DNA of 32,704 nt from M55B132 sp964508895 (GCA_964508895.1 CAZDWF010000028.1:1-32704), one strand, 5' to 3'; positions 8,201 to 16,889 are shown, counted from the first letter of the stretch. Notes: a model not told the origin generated them from the letters alone. A program made the numbers and translations.

Positions 8201-8256
8201 CAGTGACCGATAACCGGCGACCAGTGACCAGTGACCAGTGACCAGTGACCAGTGAC
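8201..8256. repeat. Heptamer tandem array (CAGTGAC), 8 units
   Basis: Eight in-phase 7-bp units: CAGTGAC, CGATAAC, CGGCGAC, then CAGTGAC x5. It starts at the first base after the rnz stop codon and lies between convergent rnz and the YdiJ-like gene. Read on the minus strand the unit is CTGGTCA in another register, sharing CTGG and the overall pattern with the 4726 array but in the opposite direction. Confidence 0.95.
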
Positions 8257-8278
8257 CTTATCTCTATACCCTTTCCCG

Positions 8279-11233
8279 TTATATGTCACGATTTTCAATC
8301 AACGCATCAAAAAGAATCTCAATCGGATGATAAGCCGTGACTCCGGTTCCGTCTTTTATCTGATGCCTGCAACTGGTTCCTGGTGCAGAAATAAGAACCC
8401 CCTGATCAGCATTCCTTATTTCGGGGAATAAAACCAGATCACCTACTTTCATGGAGAAATCATAATGCTCCTTTTCATAGCCAAATGATCCTGCCATTCC
8501 ACAACATCCTGATTTGATCTCTTCCACTTTATAATTCTCAGGAATTTCAAGCATCTCTTTTGTAGGTTCTATTGAACCCATTGCTTTTTGATGACAGTGT
8601 CCGTGAAGCTTGATATTTACTGTTTCTGAAGTAAAAACCCGCTTGTCGATATTTCCTTTTTCAAATTCATTTATTAGGAATTCATCAAACATAAAGCTGC
8701 TTTTAGCCAGTTGTTCTGAAGCTTCTTTTAATTCTTCCCCTACCAGTTCAGGATATTCATCACGGAATGATAATATTCCTGAGGGTTCAATGCCAATTAA
8801 TGGTTTTTCTTCGCGAATAATTCCATTAAGAAGTCTTACATTTTTTATTGCCTTCTCTTGTGCTGTTCTAAGAAGTCCTTTTGATAAAAATGTGCGCCCG
8901 CTTTCTACATTATTGGATAATGATACTGTATACCCAAGTTTACTTAAAAGTTTAATTGCTTTAATTCCGATCTCTGTATCGTTATAATCAGTAAACTCAT
9001 CAACAAACAGAACCACTTCCCCCTTTAAGCCATTCCTTCCTGTAAGCTCGCCCGGGTTCTTCTTTGCCCATTTTCTGAGAGTTGTTTTATAAATCAGGGG
9101 AATACTTCTTTCTTTTGCAAAACCCAGCATGCCTTTCAGTATTGCTGAGAAAAATGTATTTTTCAGGAAGAAATTATATATTCCAGGAAAATGGGAGCCA
9201 AGTTTATTAAGACTTGTAATGTAAGCAATAAGCCTTGTCCTTAATGGTATGCCATTGCAATCGTAGTAATGCTGTAGAAATTCAGTTTTATACTTCGATA
9301 TATCGACATTCGACGGGCATTCAGATTTGCAACCTTTACAGGATAAACAGAGATCCATTACATTATATATTTCCTTATGGTTGAAAGGATTCTTCTTCTC
9401 TGAATTAGTAAGGAATTCCCTTAATATATTTGCTCTTGCACGTGTTGTAGCATTTTCATCTTTACTGACCATATAACTGGGGCACATGATCCCACCTATT
9501 AATGCTGATTTCCTGCAGTCTCCTGATCCATTACATTTTTCTGTAGCTCTGAGTATTCCTTGATCATTATAGAAACTAAAAATGGTTTCAATCTCCCTGC
9601 TTTCCTTTCCAGGTATATACCTGAGATTTGTTCTCATATCAGGAGTGCCAATTATCTTTCCTGGGTTGAAAATATTATTAGGATCCCAGCTTTGCTTTAT
9701 TTCCTGGAGGATCTTATAATTTTTCTCACCAACCATTAAAGGGATGAATTGTCCTCGTAATCTTCCATCACCATGTTCACCGCTTAAAGAGCCTTTATAT
9801 TTTTTAACAAGCTTTGCAGTATCCTGAGCTATTGCATGAAATAGATCAACATCTGCAGGGTCTTTAAGGTTTAAAATGGGACGAAGATGCAGTTCTCCTG
9901 TACCTATATGTGCATGATATACACATTTAAGATCATGTTTAAGTAAAAGCTGCTGGAATCCGGCCATATATTCAGGCAGGATTTCAGGATTTACAGCAGT
10001 GTCTTCAATTACAGCAACAGGTTTGGCATCTCCCGGCATGGTTGATAATACGCCTAAGCCCGCTTTTCTGAGAGCCCATACCTTTGGTATATCATTGCCC
10101 CAGAGCAGAGGGAAATGATACCCTAATTCTTTTGCTTCAAGATCACTTTGAAGTTTTTCAACGATTTGAAGTATTTCTTCTTTAGTATCTCTTGCAAATT
10201 CAATAATCAAAATAGCTGCAGGATCATCGGAAAGAAAGAAGCGGTTTTTCCTTTGTTCGATATTAGATTCTGTAAGGTCGAGAATGGTCTTATCCATTAA
10301 TTCCACTGCACCTGGATTATGGCTGAGTGCTATTAGATTACCATAGAAAGCCTCTTGCAGTGTTTTAAAATGAACACACATTAAGGCTTTTTCCGGAGGA
10401 GGAGTAGGGACAAGATTTAGTTTTATTTCTGTTACAAAAGCAAGAGTACCTTCAGATCCTGCAATGAGCTTGGAAAAATTGAAATCTTTATTTGAATTTC
10501 CAAATGGGCTGGATTCCATTAAAAGGTCAATAGCATAGCCTGTGTTTCTTCTTTTAATGGTAGGATCAGGATATTCCTTAAGTATTTCTTTTTGGTTTTC
10601 AGGGTCCGATAATATCCTGTTTATGTTGCGATAAATATCACCTTCCAGTGAGTTTAACCTGCACTTTTGTTCAAATTCATCTTCATTAAGTGATGTAAAT
10701 TCAACTTCTGAATTATCACTCAATATTGCTTTAACGGAAATTGTATGATCACGTGTACTACCATAAATAAGTGAATGTGAACCGCATGAATTATTACCCA
10801 GCATACCAGCCATCATGCAACGATTTGATGTAGAAGTTTCAGGGCCAAAGAATAAACCTTTAGGCTCAAGTACCATATTTAACTCATCAAGTACAACACC
10901 TGGTTCAACGCGTACCCAGCTTTCTTTTTCATTGATTTCAAGGATCCGGGTAAGATGCTTTGAAATGTCAACTACAAGCCCATTACCAACAACCTGGCCC
11001 GCAAGCGAGGTGCCAGCTGCCCTTGGGATTATTGGTATGGATTCCTTATTTGCAAAATTTATTATCTTATGAATATCGTCATTGGATGCTGGCCTGGCAA
11101 CAGCAAGAGGTTCTTCTCTGTATGCAGAAGCATCTGTGGCATACATAAGTCTGTAACTTTTGTCATAATAAAGTTCACCTTCAAGAATATTTTCCAGGAG
11201 GATAAGTTGCTCCAGTTGATCTTTTTTTAACAT
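8279..11233 (-). CDS. YdiJ-like FAD/4Fe-4S 2-hydroxyacid dehydrogenase
   Basis: The 984-residue protein fuses a GlcD/D-lactate-dehydrogenase-type flavin domain to an Fe-S and CCG-domain C-terminus, the layout of E. coli YdiJ (about 1,018 residues). The FAD_binding_4 part contains PIIPRAAGTSLAGQ and MMAGMLGNNSCGSHS; the FAD-oxidase C-terminal part contains YHAHIGTGELHLRP and GSLSGEHGDGRLRG. Cysteines for clusters are seen at CNGSGDC..CP (near 567) and CLSCKGCKSECP (near 628). The C-terminal part has HGHCHQKA and GCCGMAGSFG (near 911). These enzymes oxidise D-2-hydroxyacids (lactate, 2-hydroxyglutarate and similar) and pass electrons to quinone or an acceptor protein; the exact substrate cannot be read from sequence. 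It lies 20 bp downstream of lplA, probably in one operon. Confidence 0.9.
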   Translation of the reverse strand: MLKKDQLEQLILLENILEGELYYDKSYRLMYATDASAYREEPLAVARPASNDDIHKIINFANKESIPIIPRAAGTSLAGQVVGNGLVVDISKHLTRILEINEKESWVRVEPGVVLDELNMVLEPKGLFFGPETSTSNRCMMAGMLGNNSCGSHSLIYGSTRDHTISVKAILSDNSEVEFTSLNEDEFEQKCRLNSLEGDIYRNINRILSDPENQKEILKEYPDPTIKRRNTGYAIDLLMESSPFGNSNKDFNFSKLIAGSEGTLAFVTEIKLNLVPTPPPEKALMCVHFKTLQEAFYGNLIALSHNPGAVELMDKTILDLTESNIEQRKNRFFLSDDPAAILIIEFARDTKEEILQIVEKLQSDLEAKELGYHFPLLWGNDIPKVWALRKAGLGVLSTMPGDAKPVAVIEDTAVNPEILPEYMAGFQQLLLKHDLKCVYHAHIGTGELHLRPILNLKDPADVDLFHAIAQDTAKLVKKYKGSLSGEHGDGRLRGQFIPLMVGEKNYKILQEIKQSWDPNNIFNPGKIIGTPDMRTNLRYIPGKESREIETIFSFYNDQGILRATEKCNGSGDCRKSALIGGIMCPSYMVSKDENATTRARANILREFLTNSEKKNPFNHKEIYNVMDLCLSCKGCKSECPSNVDISKYKTEFLQHYYDCNGIPLRTRLIAYITSLNKLGSHFPGIYNFFLKNTFFSAILKGMLGFAKERSIPLIYKTTLRKWAKKNPGELTGRNGLKGEVVLFVDEFTDYNDTEIGIKAIKLLSKLGYTVSLSNNVESGRTFLSKGLLRTAQEKAIKNVRLLNGIIREEKPLIGIEPSGILSFRDEYPELVGEELKEASEQLAKSSFMFDEFLINEFEKGNIDKRVFTSETVNIKLHGHCHQKAMGSIEPTKEMLEIPENYKVEEIKSGCCGMAGSFGYEKEHYDFSMKVGDLVLFPEIRNADQGVLISAPGTSCRHQIKDGTGVTAYHPIEILFDALIENRDI

Positions 11234-11253
11234 ATTGTTGTAAAAATCAATGC

Positions 11254-12225
11254 TTAAAATAACTCCTGAATGATCAATTTTATCAGAGATTCAGGATGCT
11301 GTCCGGCAAAGTTAACATTATTTAATTTTTCCTCAAGCTTCTCCTTCCTGAGTGGCATGTTATGAAATCGTCTCAGGATATCAGCCATTAAGGGATCATG
11401 TCCGGCATAATCTATTGATTTTATGATGCCTGATTTAACTTTAAGTTCGACAGGATGTAATTCGTTTTGATATTGTATATGTTTATTCAATATGAATTCA
11501 GGAGAATACCCATAATTCCATTCCCAGGTAAGATATTTCTTTTCTGCTAATTGGATAACCTTCAACTGTTCCCTTCCTTCCAGGCGAATACTTTTTTTAC
11601 AATTATAATAATCATATAGAAAGGAAGTTATATATTGTTTGAATCCCGAAAATCCAATTTCTTCCTTGAGAAGCTCAGATATATTAATAACTTCTTTCCT
11701 GATGGATCTGACAGCTTTATCCTGGTAAACATTAATTTTCTTGCCTTTTATCTTTTCCAGGATATCAAGGTCGGCCGAGAATAAAAGTGTGCCATGATGA
11801 AGGACTTTATTCTTAAAGATGTGTTCAGAATTGCCTGATACTTTGATGCCATCTACAGTGATATTGCTTTTATCTTTTAGTTCAGCATTCAAACCAAGTT
11901 CCTTTAATGCAGCAATGGCAGCCTTTGTGTTTTCTGCGTAATCGACCTGGGCATTGGATTTAGTGTTAAATATCAATGAGTAATTCAGGTTTCCTGTATC
12001 GTGATAAACAGTTCCACCTCCGGTGGTCCTTCTGATAACAGGGATGTTGTTATCCTGAACGTATTGATGATCAATCTCTGAGAATGCGTTCTGATGTTTT
12101 CCTAAAACAATACAGGGTTCATTATACCATACCATCAAAATATCTTCTGAAAATTTCTTAAAAATAAATTCTTCAGCAGCAATGTTGTAATACGGATCAG
12201 TTTGAGGTCGTTCTATTAAAATCAT
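11254..12225 (-). CDS. lplA: Lipoate-protein ligase A
   Basis: The 323-residue product attaches lipoate, through lipoyl-AMP, to the E2 and GcvH proteins of 2-oxoacid dehydrogenases and the glycine cleavage system. The catalytic domain shows the family motif RRTTGGGTVYHDTGNLNYS near residue 70 and NITVDGIKVSGN with the lysine that binds the adenylate near residue 135. A C-terminal accessory domain of about 90 residues follows, containing WEWNYGYSPEF, as in two-domain LplA. It is the first gene of a probable two-gene operon with the FAD/Fe-S dehydrogenase. A TAnnTTTG-like element begins 15 nt upstream of the ATG, so the leader would be very short. Confidence 0.93.
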   Translation of the reverse strand: MILIERPQTDPYYNIAAEEFIFKKFSEDILMVWYNEPCIVLGKHQNAFSEIDHQYVQDNNIPVIRRTTGGGTVYHDTGNLNYSLIFNTKSNAQVDYAENTKAAIAALKELGLNAELKDKSNITVDGIKVSGNSEHIFKNKVLHHGTLLFSADLDILEKIKGKKINVYQDKAVRSIRKEVINISELLKEEIGFSGFKQYITSFLYDYYNCKKSIRLEGREQLKVIQLAEKKYLTWEWNYGYSPEFILNKHIQYQNELHPVELKVKSGIIKSIDYAGHDPLMADILRRFHNMPLRKEKLEEKLNNVNFAGQHPESLIKLIIQELF

Positions 12226-12239
12226 AGCAACAATATCTG

Positions 12240-12247
12240 CAAAAATA
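12240..12247 (-). promoter_or_regulatory. -7 element of the lplA promoter
   Basis: CAAAAATA on + reads TATTTTTG on -, matching TAnnTTTG. Transcription would start within about 10 nt of the ATG at 12225. No TTTG at a good -33 distance. Confidence 0.4.
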
Positions 12248-12308
12248 TCAATCCTTTATCAAAAATTGTTCGTTAATTGTTATTAAATTAGATAAAATAA
12301 ATGAATTC

Positions 12309-12887
12309 ATGAAAAAAATAATTTCATTACTGCTTCTTATATCCATCTTTGCTTCCTGTGGAATTGTCAGACAGTCAAAGGAGATCAAAGCATTGTCAAG
12401 ATGTGAATTCATGATATTTTCAGTTGAAGATGTAAGACTTGCTGGAATAAATATGGATCAACAACAAAGTATGAATGATTTCAATTTTATGGATTTTGCA
12501 AAAATAACCACAGCCATGGCTTCCGGTGATCTCCCCCTGAAATTCAACCTTAAGCTTGAAATTAATAACCCTAATGAGGCTAAAGCTGCTTTGAATGAGC
12601 TAGAATGGATATTGTTGATTGATGATGAGGAAATTACTCAGGGAGATCTGAAGAAAAGGGTTGAGATAAATCCATTTAGTACAAAAACTGTTCCTGTAAT
12701 AATAAGCCTAAACCTTCTTGAAGTTCTATCCGGCAGATCTGCCAACGCTCTTATAAATTTTGCAATGAACCTATCCGGACAAAGCGATAAGGCCTCGAAA
12801 GTAACGCTCAAAGCAAAACCAACGATTTATATCTCTGGAAAAGCGGTAGCGTATCCGGGGTGGATTGAGATTGATACGGGGTATTGA
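12309..12887 (+). CDS. LEA-type 2-like lipoprotein
   Basis: The 192-residue product has a lipoprotein signal (hydrophobic residues 4-15, lipobox FASC with Cys17), so it should be anchored in a membrane on the periplasmic side or exported. The remainder resembles the LEA14/WHy type of beta-sandwich: a strand with LPLKFNLKLEINNPNEAKAAL, where a conserved 'NPN' turn is typical, then ELEWILLIDDEEITQG and FSTKTVPVIISLNLLEVL. Bacteroidota often carry such small lipoproteins and their function is unknown. It stands alone between divergent lplA and the convergent hydro-lyase gene. The family call is moderately sure; no activity is assigned. Confidence 0.65.
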   Translation: MKKIISLLLLISIFASCGIVRQSKEIKALSRCEFMIFSVEDVRLAGINMDQQQSMNDFNFMDFAKITTAMASGDLPLKFNLKLEINNPNEAKAALNELEWILLIDDEEITQGDLKKRVEINPFSTKTVPVIISLNLLEVLSGRSANALINFAMNLSGQSDKASKVTLKAKPTIYISGKAVAYPGWIEIDTGY

Positions 12888-12993
12888 TTCCATATTCCAT
12901 ATTAACGATTTTGGGTTCGTTGGAGTTGGCATTTATATTAATAGCATATTATTAGTACCAAGTCGCTAATAAGGAATAGGGAATATGGGATCG
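12887..12993. repeat. Inverted heptamer arms (ATTCCAT / GGAATAT)
   Basis: The left arm is ATTCCAT x2 plus ATTAACG (12887-12907), starting on the last base of the lipoprotein TGA. The right arm is GGAATAG, GGAATAT, GGGATCG (12973-12993). The exact shared core is CATATTCC (12891-12898) against GGAATATG (12980-12987), and about 15 of 18 bases pair. The 65-bp spacer has no further clear structure except a TTATTAG..CTAATAA pair. Confidence 0.65.
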
Positions 12994-12999
12994 TCAATC

Positions 13000-13024
13000 T
13001 TTAATTTTGCTTTGCAAAATTAAA
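13000..13024. terminator. Palindrome over the hydro-lyase stop codon
   Basis: TTTAATTTTGC (13000-13010) and GCAAAATTAAA (13014-13024) are perfect complements around a 3-nt loop. The hairpin covers the stop codon of the hydro-lyase gene (13020-13022). There is no T run after it on either strand, so termination is only a guess. Confidence 0.45.
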
Positions 13025-14825
13025 GCAGTCCGTTTTTCTGATAGATCTCAAGCTGTACATCAAAAAATTTATTAATTTTTGATACTTTGTTGTTATTGAG
13101 GTTCACAATATCACCAGTTTCAAAATTAACCCTGATCTTGTCACCATCCTTCAGTTCAATTTCAGAAAGTTGTTCAGGATTGTAAGTAAGGATCGGCATT
13201 GCGGCATTGATGGCATTACGCTCATAGATCGCGCCGTATGATTCTGCGAGTATACAACTTACTCCGAGAGCTTTAAAACAATCCACTGCCTGCTGGCGTG
13301 AGCTTCCAGCACCAAAATTTTTACCGGTGATGATAATATCGTTTGGTTTAACTTTCTTCGCAAAATCCTCGTAGCCTTCCAGGTTGTCAAAAGCATATTG
13401 TCCCATCTCATTGATATCAGTAATGGTCAAATATCTGTTATGAAAGATCATGTCAGTATCGATATCGTCTTTTTCAATGATCCAAATATTACCTTCCACT
13501 TCAATAACTTTTTCAGAAACAGATTTTTCCTCAACCTTAGTTTTATCTGAAGTGACAGTTCTGGCTGTGAAAACTGCCGGTTCCTCAGGAATGTCTTTGG
13601 AATCAGTTATGTATCCCGCTACTGCCGATGCAGCTACCACTTCTGGTGATGCAAGATAAACTTCTCCTTTCCCTTGTTTTCCTGCAAAGTTTCTGTTTCC
13701 TGTACTAATGGTTACCTCATCCGGGCCGTTCTGACCAACCTGTCCTGCGGCACATCCTGCGCATCCTGCATTGGATACAAGTGCTCCGGCATCCTTAAAT
13801 ATCTTGATGAGTCCTTCGTTAAGTGCTGTTTGCCATATTTCATCGGTACTTGGAACGATCTTCAAAACAACACCTGGAGCTACTTTATTGCCTTTAAGTA
13901 TTTCTGCAGTAATTCTGAGGTCTTCAATTCTTCCATTGGTACAAGAGCCAATAAATGCAGAATCGATCTTAGTTGTTTTAACTTTCTCAATCACTGCATC
14001 GTCATGAGGATGACCTGGCATTGCTACCATATGGTTAAAATCATTAAGATTCAGTTCAATCACTTTCTCATAAACGGCATCTTCTCCTGCATATACAGGC
14101 TTGATCTCTTTTCCTGTTTTTTCTTCCAGGTAGTTGACAATCGCCTCAGAAGGAGGGAAGAAGAGAATAATAGCTCCCAGCTCGGTTGCCATAGATGAAA
14201 TAGTGATTCTTTCGTCTAAAGTGAAATTCTCAACATCATCTCCGTAAATTTCAATTGCGTAACCAAGCAAGGTATTTGCTCCAAAGTGGTTCAGTAAATT
14301 GAGTACAATGTCTTTGGCACTTAGCTTTTCAGGTCTTTTCCCATTCAGGATGATCTTCACAGATTTAGGGACTTTAAACCATACAGAGCCGTTTGCCCAG
14401 GCAGCAGCAATGTCTTTGTCACCCATTCCCTGTCCAAAAGCCCCGATAGAACCCATAATGTTAGCATGAGAATCAGTTGATACGAATGTTCCTCCTGGAA
14501 GGACAAGTCCTTTGTCAATAGCAATATGAGTTCCTATTCCTGCGTCTACATCAAAAACATGAATATCATTATCTCTTGCAAACAACCTGCAATATTGCTG
14601 GTTGGCAGCATATTTTTGATCAGAACCTCCCGGATTGCAATCGAAAGTAAAGTATGTCCTTGAAGCATCATCTACTTTCAAAATATTATCCTGGATATTT
14701 TTAACAACATTAGCTCCACCAAAATCACGAGCTACCCTGGCATCAATAAATATATCAACGATATCACCCGGTTTTACAGTATCGTATTTCGAATGATTCG
14801 CAATGATTTTTTCTATAATTGTCAT
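13020..14825 (-). CDS. Fused LeuC/LeuD-type Fe-S hydro-lyase (aconitase superfamily)
   Basis: The 601-residue protein joins a large-subunit domain (about 1-400) and a swivel small-subunit domain (about 430-600) that are separate chains in isopropylmalate isomerase. Large-domain landmarks are GGTFVSTDSHANIMGSIGAF, GSCTNGRIEDLR with the first cluster cysteine (near 297), and GCAGCAAG with the other two (near 355), then STGNRNFAGKQG. The small domain has DDIDTDMIFHNRYL and NFGAGSSRQQAV (near 507). All residues for a 4Fe-4S hydro-lyase appear present. Candidate substrates are citrate, isopropylmalate, homocitrate or a methylmalate-type acid; the partner dehydrogenase upstream suits any of these. 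It is third in a minus-strand cluster, 158 bp after the HD gene. Confidence 0.85.
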   Translation of the reverse strand: MTIIEKIIANHSKYDTVKPGDIVDIFIDARVARDFGGANVVKNIQDNILKVDDASRTYFTFDCNPGGSDQKYAANQQYCRLFARDNDIHVFDVDAGIGTHIAIDKGLVLPGGTFVSTDSHANIMGSIGAFGQGMGDKDIAAAWANGSVWFKVPKSVKIILNGKRPEKLSAKDIVLNLLNHFGANTLLGYAIEIYGDDVENFTLDERITISSMATELGAIILFFPPSEAIVNYLEEKTGKEIKPVYAGEDAVYEKVIELNLNDFNHMVAMPGHPHDDAVIEKVKTTKIDSAFIGSCTNGRIEDLRITAEILKGNKVAPGVVLKIVPSTDEIWQTALNEGLIKIFKDAGALVSNAGCAGCAAGQVGQNGPDEVTISTGNRNFAGKQGKGEVYLASPEVVAASAVAGYITDSKDIPEEPAVFTARTVTSDKTKVEEKSVSEKVIEVEGNIWIIEKDDIDTDMIFHNRYLTITDINEMGQYAFDNLEGYEDFAKKVKPNDIIITGKNFGAGSSRQQAVDCFKALGVSCILAESYGAIYERNAINAAMPILTYNPEQLSEIELKDGDKIRVNFETGDIVNLNNNKVSKINKFFDVQLEIYQKNGLL

Positions 14826-14870
14826 AATTGTGTCTTTTAGAAAACTTTGAATTCTAATAGTGGCTAATAG

Positions 14871-14970
14871 AAAACGTTAAGAACGAGGCTTGCGAAGTAT
14901 TTAAAATCAGGAGTTTACTTTGGTAAATGACTGGTTTTAAATATGAGCTTAACGAAGTTATTGACGTTTT
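14871..14970. repeat. 100-bp imperfect inverted repeat
   Basis: The two halves are complementary in an outer block (12 of 14 bases, beginning AAAACGT) and an inner block (17 of 21, including TATTTAAAA and TTTAC), separated by an unpaired internal region of 13 bases. It fills the gap between the HD gene and the hydro-lyase. It resembles a REP/MITE-like intergenic hairpin or an RNA processing site inside the operon; no open reading frame runs through it. Confidence 0.6.
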
Positions 14971-14983
14971 ATATAGTCACAAA

Positions 14984-15535
14984 CTATACTTTTAATCTGT
15001 CTTTAAAAGGTAAAAATGTCATAAAATCAGCATGATGAACCACATATGCTTCTGTTGATCTCTTAACCATATTTCCTTCACCGGCATGAGTTGCGATAAT
15101 ATGGCATACTTCCATAGGTATTCCGCATTCTTCAGCAAGAGCTACTCCTGAGAAAGGATGGCGTAAATATTTGCCATAGGTTCCCTGCATGGAGTTACCC
15201 AGATCATCTTTAACATATTCAAGGAGTTTGCCCACATCGGCAAGGATTGCTCCGGAGATAAGGATATCCATATCAACAGGCAGTTCATCCTTGAAGAATT
15301 CATTCATTTTATTTCCACTGTCTCTTGCAATGTGTACAACAGCTCTTTTATGATCCATAAAGGATACTTTAAGATCTGGTCCGCAAAGAAGAGTGAAAGG
15401 AATTTTATTCAGGTCTTCAGGGGTCATAACACTTCTTTCAAGTGCTGTTTCCCATGTTTTGGCTGTCTTTTCACGAAGGTCTTCATCTTCGATCCATTCA
15501 AGCTCAGGCCATAATTTTAATACTTCTTTATTCAT
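14984..15535 (-). CDS. HD-domain protein, degenerate HD motif
   Basis: This 183-residue protein has the helical HD fold signature, normally a metal-dependent phosphohydrolase. Candidate metal ligands in order are His68 (AVVHIARD), Asp100 in ILADVGKLLEY, His126 (LRHPFSG), His150 (IIATHAGEG) and Asp170 (VVHHADF). Family members usually read LLHDIGK at the second site, so the histidine is Ala99 here. Residues 1-60 form an extra N-terminal region with WPELEWIEDEDLREK. The gene lies 12 bp after the dehydrogenase and before the hydro-lyase, so it is probably co-transcribed with both. The substrate is unknown; a nucleotide or acyl-phosphate is possible, as is a regulatory role. The domain call is good, the function is not known. 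Confidence 0.75.
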   Translation of the reverse strand: MNKEVLKLWPELEWIEDEDLREKTAKTWETALERSVMTPEDLNKIPFTLLCGPDLKVSFMDHKRAVVHIARDSGNKMNEFFKDELPVDMDILISGAILADVGKLLEYVKDDLGNSMQGTYGKYLRHPFSGVALAEECGIPMEVCHIIATHAGEGNMVKRSTEAYVVHHADFMTFLPFKDRLKV

Positions 15536-15547
15536 GATATTGATGAT

Positions 15548-16744
15548 TTAGAGTTTAGCAATAACGGCATCAGCCATTTCAGTGGTAGAAGCAGCACCTT
15601 TTTCAATAACATCAGCTCTTCCTGACATTTTTGCCATATCGTAAGTACGAACTTTACCTTCTTCAATCACTTCGGCAACAGATTTTCTGATTTTCTTTGC
15701 GATCTCCTGTTCGTTAATAAAGTCAAGCATCATACATGCTGATTCTATCATTGCAATAGGGTTAACGATAGATACAGGATAGTCTGCATATTTAGGAGCA
15801 GAGCCATGAGTTGGTTCGAATACGCCTATTCCAGATTCAGGATTGAACTGAGCTGAGCAAGCAAAACCAAGTCCGCCGATAAGTCCTGCAAAACCATCTG
15901 AAACAATATCACCAAACATATTTCCTGCAACGATTACTCCGTAAGTTTCAGGATTTTTTGTGAGCCACATCATCTGTGCATCAATATTAGTATTCCATAA
16001 TTCGATATCAGGATAATCATTTCTTTGAATTTGCTGAGCCATTTTGTACATCATTCCTGATGTTTCCCTGATAACATTTGGTTTTTCACATACAGTAACG
16101 GATTTGTATCCGTATTTTTTAGCATGTTCAAATGCAGCTCTGAGAATACGTTCAGTGTATTTTTTTGTGAATATCCTTGTTGATACAGAGATCTCATCTT
16201 TGGGAACATCGCCAAAATTCTTTACAAATTTCGGATGAGTCATTAGTGCATCATAAACATCTTTTGGTGGATCTGACCACTCAACTCCCCCATAGAGTCC
16301 TTCGGTATTCTGGCGGAAAATAGCAACATCAACCATAGGTTCCTCTATCGTATCTCCCTGGCCTCTTCTTATGAAATTTAATGGATTACCTTTATAGCTT
16401 TTGCATGGACGAAGGCAGATGTCAAGGCCGAAATGTTGCCTTAACCCTACAATGGGGCTGGAATAAACAAGACCTTTTTCCTTTAACTCAGGAGCCAGTT
16501 CTTCGAAGGCTGCATCTTTTGGCTTTGATGTTATTGCTCCAAATAGGGCAACTTTATGCTTTTCGATTAGATCGATGGTTCTCTGTGGCAATGGATTTCC
16601 TTCTGTACACCAGAATTCCCAGCCAATATCACCATTTATGTATTCAGCATCGAAACCTGCTGCATCAAGTACACGTATAGTTTCTTCAAGTACATTTTTT
16701 CCTATGCCGTCACCTGGCATTGCTACAATTGTTCTTTTTGACAT
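15548..16744 (-). CDS. Isocitrate/isopropylmalate-family decarboxylating dehydrogenase
   Basis: The 398-residue protein belongs to the NAD(P)-dependent beta-hydroxyacid oxidative decarboxylases. It starts with IVAMPGDGIGKNVLEET, has the substrate-binding stretch GLDICLRPCKSYKGNPLNF, NTEGLYGGVEW near 148, MFGDIVSDGFAGLIGG near 278 (metal-binding aspartates), and EPTHGSAPKYA near 313 in the nucleotide site. The decisive residues between isocitrate and isopropylmalate forms are not clear enough to choose by eye. Paired with the aconitase-like enzyme it could make 2-oxoglutarate from citrate, or act in leucine-type chain elongation; no synthase gene is present in the window to decide. It is the first gene of the cluster and has its own promoter-like element. 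Confidence 0.9.
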   Translation of the reverse strand: MSKRTIVAMPGDGIGKNVLEETIRVLDAAGFDAEYINGDIGWEFWCTEGNPLPQRTIDLIEKHKVALFGAITSKPKDAAFEELAPELKEKGLVYSSPIVGLRQHFGLDICLRPCKSYKGNPLNFIRRGQGDTIEEPMVDVAIFRQNTEGLYGGVEWSDPPKDVYDALMTHPKFVKNFGDVPKDEISVSTRIFTKKYTERILRAAFEHAKKYGYKSVTVCEKPNVIRETSGMMYKMAQQIQRNDYPDIELWNTNIDAQMMWLTKNPETYGVIVAGNMFGDIVSDGFAGLIGGLGFACSAQFNPESGIGVFEPTHGSAPKYADYPVSIVNPIAMIESACMMLDFINEQEIAKKIRKSVAEVIEEGKVRTYDMAKMSGRADVIEKGAASTTEMADAVIAKL

Positions 16745-16798
16745 ATGTTTTTGATTTTGTTACAGTTACAATGAATAATTATTGAATATGTGAGCAAG

Positions 16799-16829
16799 CA
16801 AATATACAATACCTCTTTATAATGGCAAT
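16799..16829 (-). promoter_or_regulatory. Promoter of the dehydrogenase/HD/hydro-lyase cluster
   Basis: On the minus strand TATATTTG (16806-16799) matches TAnnTTTG and ATTG (16829-16826) is a 3-of-4 match to TTTG, with 19 bases between them. The predicted start is near 16792, giving a leader of about 48 nt. Confidence 0.5.
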
Positions 16830-16873
16830 GAAATACAAGCTTTTTTATTAAATTTAGAATCAATGTAATTTCT

Positions 16874-16881
16874 TACTTTTG
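16874..16881 (+). promoter_or_regulatory. -7 element of the CCA-enzyme gene, nearly leaderless
   Basis: TACTTTTG matches TAnnTTTG and ends 8 nt before the ATG at 16890. TTTA at 16853-16856 is a weak -33 candidate. The transcript would begin almost at the start codon. Confidence 0.5.
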
Positions 16882-16889
16882 CAAAGCAT

